DNA of 64,000 nt from Talpa occidentalis. Taxonomy: Eukaryota; Chordata; Mammalia; Eulipotyphla; Talpidae. A model generated the notes under the pieces. That model ran no database searches. It had not been told where the DNA came from and worked only from the letters and a program-made list of their open reading frames with translations. Positions 9,667 to 22,433 of this stretch are shown piece by piece (the first letter of the stretch is position 1; every line of letters begins with the position of its first letter). The position numbers and the translations under genes are program-made. Location: the NCBI RefSeq assembly GCF_014898055.3, contig NW_023601433.1, positions 84,577,106 through 84,641,105 on the forward strand. Direction: 5' to 3'.

Positions 9667-11479
9667 GTGAGGCGCGGCCCGGCCCCGTCAGGCGAGCCGC
9701 CGGCCCCGCGCCCCCGGCCCCGCGCCCCCGGCCGCCCCCGCCTCAGCCGCCCCGCGGCCGCCGCCGGCCGGGCAGGTGTGTGGGCGCGGGGCGGGGCGCG
9801 GGGCTGCGGCCGCCGCCCCCGCGCCGCCTCCCCCGCGGGCCTCGCGCCCCGGGGATTCCGCGGGCGGCGCGTTCCGAGCGCCCGGAGCCCGGCGTTTCCT
9901 GAGGCGGACGCCCGCGGTCTCCACGCCCTGAGGGAGCCGCGGCTGCCTCCGGGCTCGCCTTCCCCCCGCGGCCCGGGGCGCCCCTCAGGGCACCCCCGGC
10001 GGCCCGCGGCGGGGAGCCTGCGCCTCGGCGCCGCACACCTGCCCCGGCCCCGGCGCCGCGGGAGGCCCCGGAGGGAGAGGCGGCGCCGGCGGGGCGGGCG
10101 GTCCCGCGGCTTCTCCGCGCCGGGCCGCGCACTGACGGGGTCTTTGTCAGGAGAGCGGGCGGCGTGGACGGCGAGGGGCGCTCCCGGCCGCCCCCGGGGG
10201 CCCTGCGGAGGGTCGGGGCGCGTTAGGCCGCGAGGCCTGGCCGTGAGCCCCGGGCCGGCGGGACGTCCACGTTTGGGAGCCGTGGCAGGTGCAGCAAATC
10301 TCCCCAAATGTGCCGCTGGCTTTGGGGTAGAAGGAAAACATATGTTTGGTCGATGGGAACTTTCCACCGACTTGGTTTCGTGTTTGCTCAGAGGTGGGAA
10401 TCCTGGCCCAGGCATTTCATTGCGGCCAGCCGCTGCTGACACTGCTTCCCCCTCCACTTTGGGGGGTGACATTTTGATGTGTAGGTAGCACAGGGTGGCA
10501 TGAAATTCTTATTGTCGCAAGGAGGGCTCTCTGGGGTTGGGCGCAGAGGGGATGGCCTGTCTTCTGGCTATAAACGGAATGTGAGGAATCTACTGTGTTT
10601 TGCGTTTTGCATGCATTTGCGACACAACGAAGATTTAAAAAAAAAAAAATAGATTAAACCCCATTCCTGTGTTTCTGGAGACAGCAGTGATCAGATTGTG
10701 TTGACCGAGACATTTGGACGTGCTTGAGATGCGAATACGTTCCTCTGTGTTTTTGTGTCTGGATTTGAGGTTGAGGTTGCAGCATTCCCATTATGAACTC
10801 TTAATTGATTTATTTTACAGTCTGACCACCAAAAGAAAAAAAAAAAGGAAGACACAGGTTGGTAGAAAATTCATAACATGGAATCATAGTTTTATTAAGT
10901 CTCATTTGGACCTGTTCTATAAAAAGCAAGGTGTGTCTGAGTGGTTTATTTGCTTGAAAACTCAAGTGGTACTATGCTATGATGGTGGAAATCTTTTTAT
11001 TTAATTGGCTCTGTTGTATGTGAAATATGGAAAATGGATGCTCTTTGTTCCTTAGAGTCTAAATTTAGACGATATATACATACACATATATACAATTCTT
11101 GTTTAGAATTAAGAAGAGCAAGAGTAGTTAAAAATACCTGAGCTATTTAGTTGGTTTTCCTAACATGTTTACGTATAACTGTAGTGAATGTCAGCTTTTT
11201 TCATGGAAAAATTATTTTAAAAGAAAGAAACCCTCTAGCTTGGGGAAGATTTTTAAAAACTCCTTAAAAAATTTATGGTCTGACCTCTCAGAAACCAGTA
11301 TGCAGTAAACATTTATGACTACCAATATGAAGGAGTTTTTTCTTTCCATACGTTATATAGACATCATAGTTCAGGAGAAATGTGTTGCTCTGAATGTTTT
11401 TGTGGTTATTAGATGTGCTCGTTTGGGTGTATTTATGTTTAATTATTTAATAATACTATTAAGTATAGCCTGTATGTCA

Positions 11480-11640
11480 GGCATTATTAAATTTTCAAAA
11501 GGACCCTAGTAGCTAGATATTGTAGCAGTTGTAAATATTCACCTATTGTACTAATGAGGCAGGCACGGAGCAGGTATGTGGCTTGCTCAAGATCACATAG
11601 TTAGAGAGCCAAGACATTGACTGGGTCTGTTGGTCTCAAA
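11480..11640 (-). mobile_element. MIR fragment
   Basis: Contains aatgaggcaggcacggagc and gcttgctcaagatcacata, which match the reverse strand of the MIR core (aggttaagtaacttgccc, aaggtcaca). Ancient and diverged. Confidence 0.5.
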
Positions 11641-11949
11641 CACAACCCCTAATACTCTACTGCCTCCAGGCGTGTGTGATATGCATATTTGTGATTATTT
11701 TAATGTCAGTGACTCAAGAGAGTATAATAAACTTAACTTTATTCCCTTTCTGACTTTTCAATTGCCACCACCGCTAAGAAATGCCTCTTTAAAATCTTTC
11801 CTTCCAGTGAACGAAGGGTGAACAGTGGCCATTTCTCACAGGGTTAAAGTTATCTGGAATTCTTTTGCTAACAATTGCAATGTGAGAGATAGACTCAGAC
11901 AGACTAGGCGAACTGATTTATGATTGGCAACTTTAATGCATAAGACTAT

Positions 11950-12130
11950 CCTAGCTGTAAAAGAGTGGTAGAATCTGAGAGCAAGAAGGGATCTTCAAGA
12001 GAATCTGTTCCCTCATTTGAGAGACAGGGTTTTTGAAATAAGGTACAGTTATGTCTTGGTTTCTGTGGCATAGCTAGTCATGGTAGGGCCAGAAACAGGC
12101 TTTCCTGCCTTTAAATTCCAATGTTCTTTT
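11950..12130 (-). mobile_element. Possible MIR-related fragment
   Basis: The pattern gagcaagaagggatctt, then agagacagg and gcatagctagtcatgg, resembles the reverse strand of MIR-type SINEs (gagctggaagggacctt and so on). Weak, from memory of the consensus. A similar trace lies near 23485-23600. Confidence 0.35.
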
Positions 12131-12273
12131 TACCTTGTAAATGCTGCTCAAAGTAAAATGTCAGTCTGGAAAAAAAAAAAATTGTCCTTAGAAGTAGATC
12201 AGCATTGACTTAGCATTTTAATTTAAGCAAAAGTAGACCATTTGAATTAAAATTTTAATTCCTAGTAAATGCT

Positions 12274-12561
12274 TTTTTTTTTTTTTAAAGATTTATTTAT
12301 TTGTTTATTTATTTATACAAGCACTGGGTACAGTCAGAAGCGCGGGAGAGAGAGAATTCACCAGAGCCAGAGCGGGGAGCAGAACAGGCAGAAGGACCGA
12401 AGTACACTGCTGAGGGGAGCAGCGAGCGGCAGGAGAGGTCTGCGCACCATGCGGGACCCTCCTCCTGTGGCCGGGGAGCAGCCGGGGATCGAACCGGCGC
12501 TACAGAGGCTGCAGGCAGCTTCGCAACCCAGCGCTCAACCGCTGTGCCACCAGGGAGTTCC
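12274..12561 (-). mobile_element. tRNA-derived SINE, type A
   Basis: Reverse copy with the cactgggtacagtcagaag block. It is flanked by cctagtaaatgct (12261-12273) and cctaataaattct (about 12563), a duplication with two mismatches. Confidence 0.88.
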
Positions 12562-12604
12562 TCCTAATAAATTCTAAACAGGAGGTTTTAAAAAATCAGC
12601 ACAT

Positions 12605-13330
12605 AATATTTAATAAACAAATTCATTGAACAAGTATTTGTGGGATTCAGAAGTGAGCTAGGCCCAGTGTCCTGGGTCTTGGGGACATAGCAAGAGATAA
12701 AATAAAATCCTTGTCCTTAAATTTATTTTTGTGGTAGGGCATAAACAATAACAAATAAAGTTTTTTAAAGATTTATTTTTTATTTATTCATCTAAGAACT
12801 TGGGCCTAGGTTAGAAGTGTGGGGCATAAGAGGATTCACCAGAGACAGAGTAGGGAGCAGAACAGGCAGATCTGCTGAAATACACTGCTGAGGGGAGCAG
12901 CGGGGAGACAGGAGAGGTCTGCTGCGCTATATGTGTGTTCGCTCCCTGCCTGGGGGTCGAACTCTTAATGAATTCATCCCGTAATGGCTGGCCATAGTTT
13001 GATAGTGCTGAGACTTAACCCCCTGCACCACCAGGGAAGCCCCAAACATAAATATTTTAAATGATAAGTGCTATGGAGAAAAGTGTAGCTGGCGGGGGGT
13101 ACTTTGCTGGTGGAGAAGAAGTCTGTTGTATTTAGCCTATGATGGCATTTGGGCTTGTACCTAAAGGAAGTAGAGAATGTCCCATATGACTACTGGGACA
13201 GTGCATCCCAGACAGAGGACAGCAAGAACCAAGTACCTGAGAGGGAAGCTTCCTTGGCATCCTTAGTCTAGTCAGCAAAGACAGAGACGCGTGAGATAGG
13301 AGGTTAGGACATGGGGGAATGCAGAATCCT
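12605..13330 (-). mobile_element. L2-like fossil split by a SINE
   Basis: Reads attcattgaacaagtattt, then agctaggcccagtgtc, and beyond the SINE gataagtgctatggagaaa. This is the well-known reverse-strand pattern of ancient L2-type 3' ends (ttcattcaacaaatattta; gtgctatggagaaa). It is interrupted at 12762-13042. Confidence 0.5.
12762..13042 (-). mobile_element. tRNA-derived SINE, type B
   Basis: Reverse copy inserted into the L2-like fossil. It ends ccaccagggaagcccc. No clean flanking duplication seen. Confidence 0.87.
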
Positions 13331-13400
13331 TTAGATGAGGACTACTACAAGTGAATTAAAAAAGCAGAGCAAGATATTTTCTTGGCCTTTAAAATGACTA

Positions 13401-13674
13401 TTTTATTTTTTAAAGATTTATTTATTTATGCATACAAGAGCTGGGGTATAGGCCAGAGGAGTGGGAGGTGAGAGGATTCGCCAGAGACAGAATGGGGAAC
13501 AGAACAGGCAGATTGACCAAAGTACACTGCTGAGGGGAGCAGCGGGCGAGTCAGGAGAGGTCTGTTGAGCCATGTGGGTTGCCCCCTGGCTGCCCAGGGA
13601 TCGAACTCATGCTGCAGAGGCTGCTGACAGCTTCATAGGTTGCGTCTTAACCCCTTGTGCCACCAGGGAAGCCC
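13401..13674 (-). mobile_element. tRNA-derived SINE, type B
   Basis: Reverse copy with the ctggggtataggccagagg block and a gtgccaccagggaagccc end. The flanks tgactattttatttt / taactatttatttta are an imperfect duplication. Confidence 0.9.
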
Positions 13675-14119
13675 ATAACTATTTATTTTAATTATATGTT
13701 ATTAGAATGTGAAAGCATGTAGGAAATTATTTTTTAAGTGTTGAAATAAAATAAATGTAAGAGAAACAGCAAAGCGATAGCTCAAAAACGACAACTCAGA
13801 TATTATTGAATTTTGTATTACATTTTATAGACCATTAGTCTTTTTAAAATAAAGGGAATTTATGGGAAAAAGGTAATAGCCTATTTTTGGAAGTTCCAAA
13901 AGGTTGCTACCTCCTGACTCAATTTTCCTAACTCCAGGTGGGGAGAGGCATCATGCATCTGGCTGTGGACAGAGGAGCTAGTTGGTTTGTCCCATAGTTT
14001 TGAGTAATTTTGAATTCAAGCATTTTGGTGAATGTTTCTCATTTTTTCCTATGTTTATTTATAAGGGACATATTCCACCCCCTGACATGCCATTACCATT
14101 CAAAAACTTGAAGTGCATG

Positions 14120-14580
14120 GTTGCCTGTTTGTGGTTGCCCTGAACGAGACACAATCTAAATGTCCATCAACAGGTGAATGGATAAACAAGTGTGGTACAC
14201 CAACACATGGAATACTACTCGGCAGTAAAAAGGAATAAACTGTTGATACTGATAACATGGATGGATTTATGCTGAGTGAAAGAAGCCTGCCACACAGGGG
14301 TGCATATTGTCAGATTCCACTTCTGTGAAATTCTAGAAAAGGCAAACTAAACCATAGTCACACATTGCAGATCAGTGGTTGCCTGAGGTGGAGGAAGGCA
14401 GGAAGGGATGGGAGAAGAAATTACAAAGGAACCTGAGGAAACATTTGGGGGTGACGGATATGTTCCCTAATTTGATTGTAGTGATGATTTCATGGTCAGA
14501 TTATGCATATGTCAGAGATCATTAAGTGGTACCATTTTAAATACGTGTAGTTTGTTGTATGGCAATAAAAAAAATCCATG
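14120..14580 (+). mobile_element. Old L1, ORF2 end plus 3' end
   Basis: Contains tgtccatcaacaggtgaat, then atggaatactactcggcag, which corresponds to the last codons of L1 ORF2 (M-E-Y-Y). The usual 3' region follows (gatcagtggttgcctgagg) up to an A-run at 14567-14573. Many indels; an inactive, 5'-truncated fossil. Confidence 0.75.
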
Positions 14581-15989
14581 TAGGCTGAAGTATCTTACTG
14601 ATATTTCAAAACTGAAAAAGGTAGGGGTTTTTGTGTGTCATTTGTTTTTTGCCTCGTAAGGAAGAAGCACTTGGGTTGGGAGCGATCAACTCCAATAGTC
14701 AAGTCTTTGAATACTTACAGTACACTCAAGTGAAACCTTTGTGACAATATTTAGGTCTGGCAGTGTTGATCCTTTCATCTAGAAGGATACCACCAGTTTG
14801 TTTATCCTTTGGAAGCTATTTACATACTTTTATAAAATTCCAAATTTAGAAGAGTTAATACACAGATGAATAATGAATGAGCATGGAATAGGAGCCACTA
14901 AATCTTGGTGCAGTGTCATGAGCTCGGGGCACTTGGGCAAATGCGTCAACAAGCTCTCAGGCTGTAAGGGATTCTGCCCTCATCTAACTGTGTCTTGGGG
15001 CAAATTCCATACTTCTGGTATGCCCAGGTTTCTTCTTCCACTGCACCTTCTTCTTCCCCATCCTCACTACCATGGCAACAATGTGAGCATATTGCTGACA
15101 AAACAAAAACAAATATGTTTTTGTTGTTACACCTCTAGAATTTTCCATCCCAAGTCATTTGCAAGATGGCTAGGAAAGATAATAGCCTTCATTTCAGCTT
15201 TCCTCCAATCATAGGCCTAAGGTCTTACTAAATAAATCAGTTTTGATTATTATCTCTCTTCTTGGCTTCCATCTTGACTGCCACAAGATACCACCTGTTG
15301 ACAAGGGCTGCTGGGGGATTGTCCTCCACCTGTTCTTTCCTAAGTCATATGGTACCTGTGGTGATAATTATGAAAGGACTGTCAATTACTGGAAATGCCC
15401 CACACTTTGTCTTCTCTTCCCCTCTTGGCGTCTTCATTGGTTATGGGGGGAACACAAGTTGTGTAGTCTGCTTTGCAAAATGTTTAGTCAATTGTTGCAG
15501 ATAAATGTAAATAACAGCAGGTAATCATCTAGGGGACACATGCATCGTTTCCTCAGAAGAGAAGGCTGCAGAAATTTTACGGCCATTTGATTCCACATTT
15601 TAAACACAGCTTATGTAGTCATTATGTTTTTTATAATTAATACATGAATACATTCTTATAAAAAAGGAAAATAACTGATGAAACTGAAGTTTCTTTTGAC
15701 TACTATCCCTAGTCATCACCATGAACTCCCCACCATGGTTAAATCAGTAATAACATTTTTGTATATTCAAGACCCTTTTTGAATGTGAATGTTTATGTAT
15801 ATGTATACATAACACCTTTTATTAATTTTCCTTTTTTACATAGAAGATGTGATGCTAGACATATCTTTTTGTGACTTGCTTTTTTAAAAATGCAATGATT
15901 TGTTTTGATGTTTATGTGTCTCAAAATATAGAACTATCACATTTTTATGAAGTGCTGTTCAGACTCCAAAAATACCGTGGCTTATTTAG

Positions 15990-16450
15990 CCATTCCCCCA
16001 CCCATGAGCATCTTAGTTTCTATTGCTGTGCTAACAAGTTGTCACAAATTTAGTGACTTAACACAACACAAACTTACTCTCTTTTATTTTTGGAAATCAG
16101 AAGTCCAAAATGAACCACACTAAAAGTCAGGTGTTGGCAGAATTGATTCCTTTTGTAGGCTAGAATCCATTCCTTCGATTCCTCCATCTTCTGAGCGCAT
16201 CGCCCGAGGCTCTGTCTGGTCTGGCAGCGCACCTTTTCTTTGACCGCACTTGCGCTCTTTCACCCAGACCCTTGTGATTACCTTAGAGCCCATCCAGATA
16301 ATCCACGGTAGCCCCCCTAGTTCAAGACTTAATTTAATCGTACCTGCAAAGTCCGTTTTGCCATCTCAGGTTACATTCACAGGTTCTGGGGATTGGGATG
16401 TTGACATGTTGGGGGACCATTATTCAGCTGACCACAATGGGTATTTTGGG
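15990..16450 (-). mobile_element. MaLR (MLT1-like) LTR, reverse
   Basis: Features such as gctgtgctaacaagttgtcac, a middle cattccttcgattcct region, and caggttacattcacaggttc near the end resemble the reverse strand of MLT1-type LTRs. Old and diverged; the subfamily is not determined. Confidence 0.5.
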
Positions 16451-16576
16451 TATTTGGAAATTTTCACTATTAAAAGTGCTTTTTCAGCGCATTGCCTTAG
16501 ACACCTGTCTGTTCACAGGCATATGTTTTTCTTTGGAGTAGTTCCCGAGAAATAAAATATTGGGGTCCTTGATGAC

Positions 16577-16772
16577 TGTAGGATGGATGACGGAACCCTG
16601 TGGTCCCAACTGCATGCCTGATGGCGGCCACCAGGAGTAAGGTGTGGGCATAGGTAGATGGGATTCACCTGGGCTAAGATTGGGCTTTTAAGGGTGGCAT
16701 CACGGGGACGCCAGCGGAAGCCGAGAGAAGAAACAGAGCAGAAGCAGAGCAGAAGTAGAGAAGCAGAACAGA

Positions 16773-16819
<47 letters not shown>

Positions 16820-17021
16820 CGAGCGCCAGAGAGCCCAGATAGAGTGAATACTTGCTGGGGGCTGGGAGGCCTGCCAGCCTCCCGGCCCCCCAGCACCCCT
16901 GCCTGCCGTGTGCCTGGTAAATCCCAGTAAAAGCCTGCAAAAGCCACTGAGGCTCCATGACTCTTCTTACCCGGTCTGCTGGATCCAAAAACCTGCTCAG
17001 TGCCCATTTCGTGCCCTTACA
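16577..17021 (+). mobile_element. Solo ERV-type LTR (copy 1)
   Basis: About 445 bases from TGTAGG to CCTTACA, with a TATA-like gcttttaagg and a poly-A-signal-like agtaaaag. It is collinear with the element at 45060-45488, which fixes the borders. The flanks atgac/atggc could be a 5-bp duplication with one mismatch. No internal retroviral genes lie beside it, so it is a solo LTR from recombination. It carries a long GA run that copy 2 lacks. It sits in the sense strand of the HECTD4 intron. Confidence 0.72.
16774..16822 (+). repeat. (GA)n microsatellite inside the LTR
   Basis: About 24 GA units, broken once by aaa, in the middle of solo LTR copy 1. This run gives spurious Ser-Leu and Arg-Glu repeats in translated frames on either strand. 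Confidence 0.95.
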
Positions 17022-18660
17022 ATGGCCATTTTAAATTTCAATAGATATTGCCAATTGCTCTTCAGATTGACTACTGTTTTTACTCCTAAATAACAGTTCT
17101 CGACAGGACCTCTTTTGCTTACATCCTCATAGAGACCATTTTAGAACTCGTGGGCTTGCTTAGATTTATCATTTGCTTAAGCCAATGACTTTCACTGCAA
17201 ACCTGAATGCAGTAGATGCAGCTGGCTACCTGGAAATGGGTGCTGAACCACGGCGGCTGGAGAAGCCGTTGTCTGCTGCCTGCCTAGCTGTTATCACTTC
17301 ACTTCAGAGGCCCTCTCTCCTGCCTTGATCTCCCTCGCCTCCTGGCATGCACTCATTTCGTCAGTAATCCAGTTAATACAGGCCATATCCATATATAGGC
17401 AGGAGAGAGCAACAACTTCTTATTCTGATGGTCTGGGGATGCTGCCAGAAGCCAGCAGAGCCAGGGAGCTGCCCACTGTGAGAAGAGACACGCTGGCTCC
17501 CCAAGTGTGTTTAGAGTGCCCTGCAGTTGTTGGGCAGACTCTCTGGACTCAGATTGTCTTAACATTTTTTCTCTTTCATGCTAATACAAGGAGCCATTCC
17601 AATTCTGTTTTTACTTACGTGAAAAATAACTGATATTAAATTGTATTTTTTTGCTATATGCAACTTATTGGTTAAAAAGAAGTATAGTCATGAGTGTTAT
17701 GGAAAACAGAAAATACCTGAAAGTATAGGAGAGAAAATGCTAATTATTTACAAATTAATTTTTTGCTTTTTCTTCTTTAATTCATACATATATATGTACA
17801 TACAGCATATATGTATAAATAATTGTAATCATGTATTAGGAGCATTTTGTCAATTTAGATTTAAAAATGTAATTTTTAATGGTTGCATAGTAATTTATGG
17901 ATGTACTATAATTGTCTTGTACATTACTGCTTTTTCTTCACATCTGCTATGTTAAAGATGACTCCATTTTATAGGAGGCCAAATGGTTTTTAGTGTTTAG
18001 AGTGTTATTTGATAAAGTTTGAATTGTAAACTTGAGCTGATGGCTTAAATATGTTTCTGCATCCCATTACTTTTGACAGTTTAGAATTCAAAGGAATTTT
18101 CATGGTACTGTATGATTCCTCTCCAGTAACATTGAGTATTTGTGTTGAGCTTTGGGCATATAAAGTGCTGTTATGAACTATTGTGAAATAATGTCCCACG
18201 ATGGGACAGCTTTGGAGTGGACACACACTTGAATCCCCCGTGCTCCTGTGAAACCTGCAGTTGACTGAATTACTGGGTCAAAGCACAGTGTGTAGCAATT
18301 TTAGATTAACAATAAGGACTTGTGTAATTTGCAAACTATTTTATGCAAATTGTAGGTTTAGTAATGCTAATAACTACAGATGCATCATTCAAGTTGTAGT
18401 TTTATATCAACAAAATATTAACATCCCTCTTGTATTTGCAATGAATCTTTTCAGTGTTAACTCTATTTGCTTTGTGCCCTGGAGTTTGCATTTCTGATTT
18501 CGCATGAACAAAGTCTAGTTTAATAGATATTGCTATTTAAAGACAGACTACAAAATTTGGACCTCCCTTTTCTTCGTGTTGAAATAAAATAAGAGAATAA
18601 TTAGGGAGAATCTATGGTTAAAAAAACAGTGGTATATGGTAGAATTACGTTCTTTAATTC

Positions 18661-18935
18661 TTTTTAAAAGATGTATTTTATGCATGCAAGAACTGGGGTG
18701 TAAGCCAGAGGGGGGTGTGTGTGTGGCAGGGGATTTGACAGGATTCACCAGAGTGGGGAATAGAACAGGCGGATCTACTGTAATACACTGCTGAGGGGAG
18801 CAGCTGGCAAGGCAGGAGAGGTCTGTTGCGCCATATAGGTTAGCTCCCTGGCTGGCTGGTGATCGAACTTGTGCTGTCGTGGTTGGCGGTAGCTCGATAG
18901 TACTGTCTTTAACCCCTGTGCCACCAGGGAGGCCC
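18661..18935 (-). mobile_element. tRNA-derived SINE, type B
   Basis: Reverse copy with a small GT-rich insertion (gggggtgtgtgtgtggc) near 18710. It ends gtgccaccagggaggccc. Confidence 0.88.
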
Positions 18936-19439
18936 TTTTTTAATTTTGTAATGTACATTCCTTCCTGATTATCCAGTTGTGTTGCTGAAAGATAATTTAT
19001 TGGCTTATTTAATCTAGAAAGGAGCAAAATGGGAGGAAAGGTAAAAATACAGTTGCTGACTTTAGAAGAAGCATTATTTTGGATGAGCTTTAATAAAGTT
19101 TCCTTTCCTTCAGGGGTCTGAATCTGAATAGAATTTAGGATTCCTTGGATCCATAAATAGAATTCAGGGGGTGTCTGTGAACTTGGATGGGAAAAAATAT
19201 GTCTTTGTCTACCCATACTTTTTGCAGAAATCCAATGTTTCCTTCAATTATGAACGCAGTCAACAAACTGTAGTAGTAACTGTCAGTACCTGTGATTTTG
19301 TAACCCATAGAAATGATATTTTCATGTGGTACTACAGTTGCTGAGCGTGCGCTTGTTTCCCTGTCCCCTACAATGCAGAGTCAAGTACTAGTTGTGTCAT
19401 GGACCTGTGGCCTTCCAGAGGCTTTCGCATATACTATTT

Positions 19440-19620
19440 TCATTTCATCCTTTCAGTGGCTCTTTGAGGCCATAGAGATGTTATTTTAGAAAAAAAGAGG
19501 CTGAGAGAAGCAAAATGATTTGTCCAAGGTCATGTCATTGGTTAATGCTAGGATTAGGACTCTAGCTTTTCTGCATGATTTTCAACTGCTCTGCTTTAGG
19601 TGGCACTTGACCTTGATAAC
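19440..19620 (-). mobile_element. MIR fragment
   Basis: Contains aaaagaggctgagagaagc and tttgtccaaggtcatgtca, the reverse MIR core. Confidence 0.55.
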
Positions 19621-19644
19621 CTGTTATATCTGAGATAGCAGTTA

Positions 19645-19985
19645 ACGGTACATAGTCCAGTCTCCACATGCCTGTCAGACTAATCTTTGTAAAGCACAGT
19701 TATGTTACCTGTCCAAGACTTCAATGGTTTCTCATTTCTTGCAAAATAAAATGATAATTCAAGGTAGCTATGATTTGCTTTCAAATGCCACACCTCTCTT
19801 CTGTATATCCACAGCACTGCCACATGCACATATATGTGTGTGTATATATGTAATTTGTTTGGATGCCTGATCTCCCTTACTGTATTATGAGCTCTTTGAG
19901 GGCAGCAGCTTCATATTGTACATCATTGAATATCTACTACCCTAGTAGGAGCTCAGATATTGGATGTTGATTGAACTGAATGTTA
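19645..19985 (+). mobile_element. L2 3' end
   Basis: Reads ccaagacttcaatggtttc, then gcaaaataaaatgataattc, then tatgagctctttgagggca, and ends near gattgaactgaatg. This order matches the 3' end of L2. Highly diverged. Confidence 0.55.
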
Positions 19986-20672
19986 AAATGGGCTTTTGTA
20001 ACAAGTGGAAGTGTGTAATTTAATAATATTATGCGTTGAGGACATAGGTCAGGAAAATTCATTGATAGAGACTAGAGGAGCTTGTTATTGCTATTACTCT
20101 ACGAATGTAGTATTGGTGAGACTTTAGAAATTTTAATTGCAGTTATGCTCTGCCTTTTTTATATGGGAGAGAACACATCTCAGCAATTGTAATAAATGTT
20201 CATGCTTGAACGTGGGTGAACAATATGGGGTTCAGGCCTTTAATTTTGTTTCTAGCCTAATGAATTTTGCATAGAGAATAATGAATTCCTGAGAGATTTC
20301 TGAGAACAGTTCAAATAGATGGAGTTAATTGAAAATACCTTGCTTTGATCATTATATTAAAAATCTTAATGAATGTGAATGAGTTTTTGTTTCACTTAGG
20401 TGTTCTATGGTGAGAAAATGAGCTTGAGCACTGTTCTATTTATGTCAAGCATTTCCATGCAGAGATTATTTGTTTCAGTTTTTTTTTTATTAAGGACTGG
20501 AACTGTCACAAAAGTTTTATTTTAGGATTTAGCATAATCTAGTTACTAATGACCACAATAAAGCTATAAATTGTAATTCATTCAACACATTACAAAACGT
20601 TTAATATTTTTAAGTTAAAATGTTAGACTTTCAGGAAATTGACAATATACAAAAACATGTAGAGAAGAAAAT

Positions 20673-20946
20673 GGGCCTCCCTGGTGGTGCAAGGGGTAAA
20701 GCATAGCACTGTGAAGCTATCCACAGCCTCTGCAGCTCGAGTTTGATCCCCCAGCCAGGAGGCTACCCACATGGTGCAGCAGACCTCTTCTGTTTCACCC
20801 GCTGCTCCCCTCGGCAGTGTATTTCAGTACATCTACCAGTTCTGCTCCCTGCTCTCTCTCTGGTGACTCCTCTCACCTCCCGCACCTCTGGCCTGTACCC
20901 CAGTTCTTGTATGCATAAATAAATCAATCTTTAAAAAAAAAGAAGA
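20673..20946 (+). mobile_element. tRNA-derived SINE, type B (first of a tandem pair)
   Basis: Forward copy. The direct repeat agaagaaaat lies at 20663-20672 and 20947-20956. The next SINE starts four bases later in the same orientation. Confidence 0.92.
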
Positions 20947-20959
20947 AGAAGAAAATAAA

Positions 20960-21243
20960 GAGTCTCCCTGGTGGCACCAGGGTTAAAGTCTCAGCACTGT
21001 CAAGCTATCACCAGCCACTGCAGCCTGAAATCTATCCACAACCAGAAGCTGACCACATGGTGCAGCAGACCTCTCCTCTCTCGCCTGCTGCTCCCCTCAG
21101 CAGTGTATTTCAGTAGATCTGCCTGTTCTGCTCCCCGCTGTGTCTCTGGTGAATCCTCTTACCCCCGCACCTCTGGCCTGTACCCCAGTTCTTGTATGCA
21201 TAAGTAAATAAAAATAAAAATAAAATATTAAAAAAAAAAAACC
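20960..21243 (+). mobile_element. tRNA-derived SINE, type B (second of a tandem pair)
   Basis: Forward copy starting gagtctccctggtggca. It ends in an ataaaaataaaaataaaata tail and an A-run. The flank aaaataaag recurs after the tail, so it probably inserted at the border of the preceding element. Confidence 0.88.
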
Positions 21244-21310
21244 TTTAAAAAAAGAGAAAAAATAAAGTCACTCCTGTTACTACCTGGAGATAACTATAGT
21301 TAATATTTTC

Positions 21311-21571
21311 TTTTTTAAGATTTTATTCATGCATACAAGAACCAGGGTACAGGCCAGAGGTGTGGGGGTGGCGAGAGGATTCAGCAGAGACAGAGCGGGG
21401 AACAGAACAGGCAGACCGAAATGCACTGCTGAGGGGAGCAGCGGGCGAGACAGGAGAGGTCTTTCGCGCCATGTGAGCATCTCTGCGGCTGGCCTGTATC
21501 GAACCCGTGCTGTAGAGGCTGCGGACAGCCTCCCAGCACTGCACTCAACTGCCTGCACCACCGGGGAGGCC
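21311..21571 (-). mobile_element. tRNA-derived SINE, type B
   Basis: Reverse copy with a perfect 17-bp target duplication, ctatagttaatattttc, at 21294-21310 and 21572-21588. This is one of the cleanest insertions in the window. Confidence 0.95.
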
Positions 21572-21837
21572 CTATAGTTAATATTTTCAAGTATTTCCTT
21601 CTAGACATTTTCCTATGTATATACACTCATATCTTAAGAAATTAAGATTATTATATGTATATATTTTATGTCTTGTCTTCTCTCCTTTATATTGATATTA
21701 CCTGTGGGCATTTCTCTCAAAAATGTCAATATTGTTGAGAATATGGTTTTTAATACTTGCATAGATAATAAAACCTGCATGGCATTTCATTTTATGGATA
21801 TTTAACAATTTATTTACCCAATTCTCAGTTGTTAGAT

Positions 21838-22095
21838 ATTTTTTAAGATTTATTTATTTATACAAGAACTGGGGTACAGGTCAGAGGCGCGGGAGAGTGA
21901 GAGAATTCACCAGAGACAGAGCAGGAGTGGGGCGCAGAACAGGCAGACAGACCAAAGACACTGCTGAGGGGAGCAGCAGGTGAGGCAGTAGAGGTCTGCT
22001 GTGCCATGTGGGTATCTCTCTGGCCGGCCATGCTGTAGAGGCTGCGGACAGTTTTACAGTGCAGCGCTCAACCCGCTGCACCACCGGGGAGGCCC
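21838..22095 (-). mobile_element. tRNA-derived SINE, type B
   Basis: Reverse copy. It ends tgcaccaccggggaggccc and is followed three bases later by another reverse SINE. Confidence 0.88.
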
Positions 22096-22098
22096 GAA

Positions 22099-22374
22099 TC
22101 TTTTTTTTTTTTTTTTTTAAGCTTTATTTATTTTTGCATACAAGAACTGGGGTGTAAGTCAGAGGTATGGGGGGTGAGAGGATTCACCAGAGAGAGTGGG
22201 GAGCAGAATAGGCAGACTGACTGAAATACACTGCTGAGGGGAGCAGCAGATGAGACAGGAGAGGTGTGCTGCACCCTATGGGTTGCTCCCTGGCCAGGAT
22301 CCAGTTCATACTGCAGAGGCTGCAGATAGCTTCATAGTGCTGAGACTTAACCCTTTGCACTACCAGGGAGGCCC
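22099..22374 (-). mobile_element. tRNA-derived SINE, type B (tandem with previous)
   Basis: Reverse copy starting in a 19-base T-run. It ends gcactaccagggaggccc. Confidence 0.88.
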
Positions 22375-22433
22375 AGCCTTAAGAGTTTTTCTAACATTTT
22401 TTTACAACTGAGAAATTGATGTCTCCTCTAGCC

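Larger units (their letters stand above)
8990..10290. promoter_or_regulatory. CpG island over HECTD4 promoter and exon 1
   Basis: This is the only long GC-rich, CpG-dense stretch in an otherwise AT-rich window. It covers the inferred transcription start, the 5' untranslated region, coding exon 1 and the first 600 bases of intron 1. Such islands mark constitutive promoters. Sp1-like boxes (gggcggggcc near 9149; ccccgccccc near 9208) are present and no convincing TATA box is seen. Confidence 0.93.

Noticed and set aside
9345..10472. A 375-codon open frame on the minus strand, and a 331-codon frame on the plus strand, in the CpG island
   Set aside because: GC-rich DNA has few stop codons. The minus frame is low-complexity Arg/Pro/Ala. 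The plus frame is exon 1 reading past its clear donor (GAG|gtgagg) into intron.
16513..17007. Open frames of 164 and 104 codons on the minus strand with long Ser-Leu runs
   Set aside because: They come from the GA microsatellite in a solo LTR.
20673..21243. tRNA genes, suggested by A-box and B-box-like sequences in the SINE heads
   Set aside because: The heads do not fold as a full tRNA acceptor stem and are always joined to the SINE body and tail.
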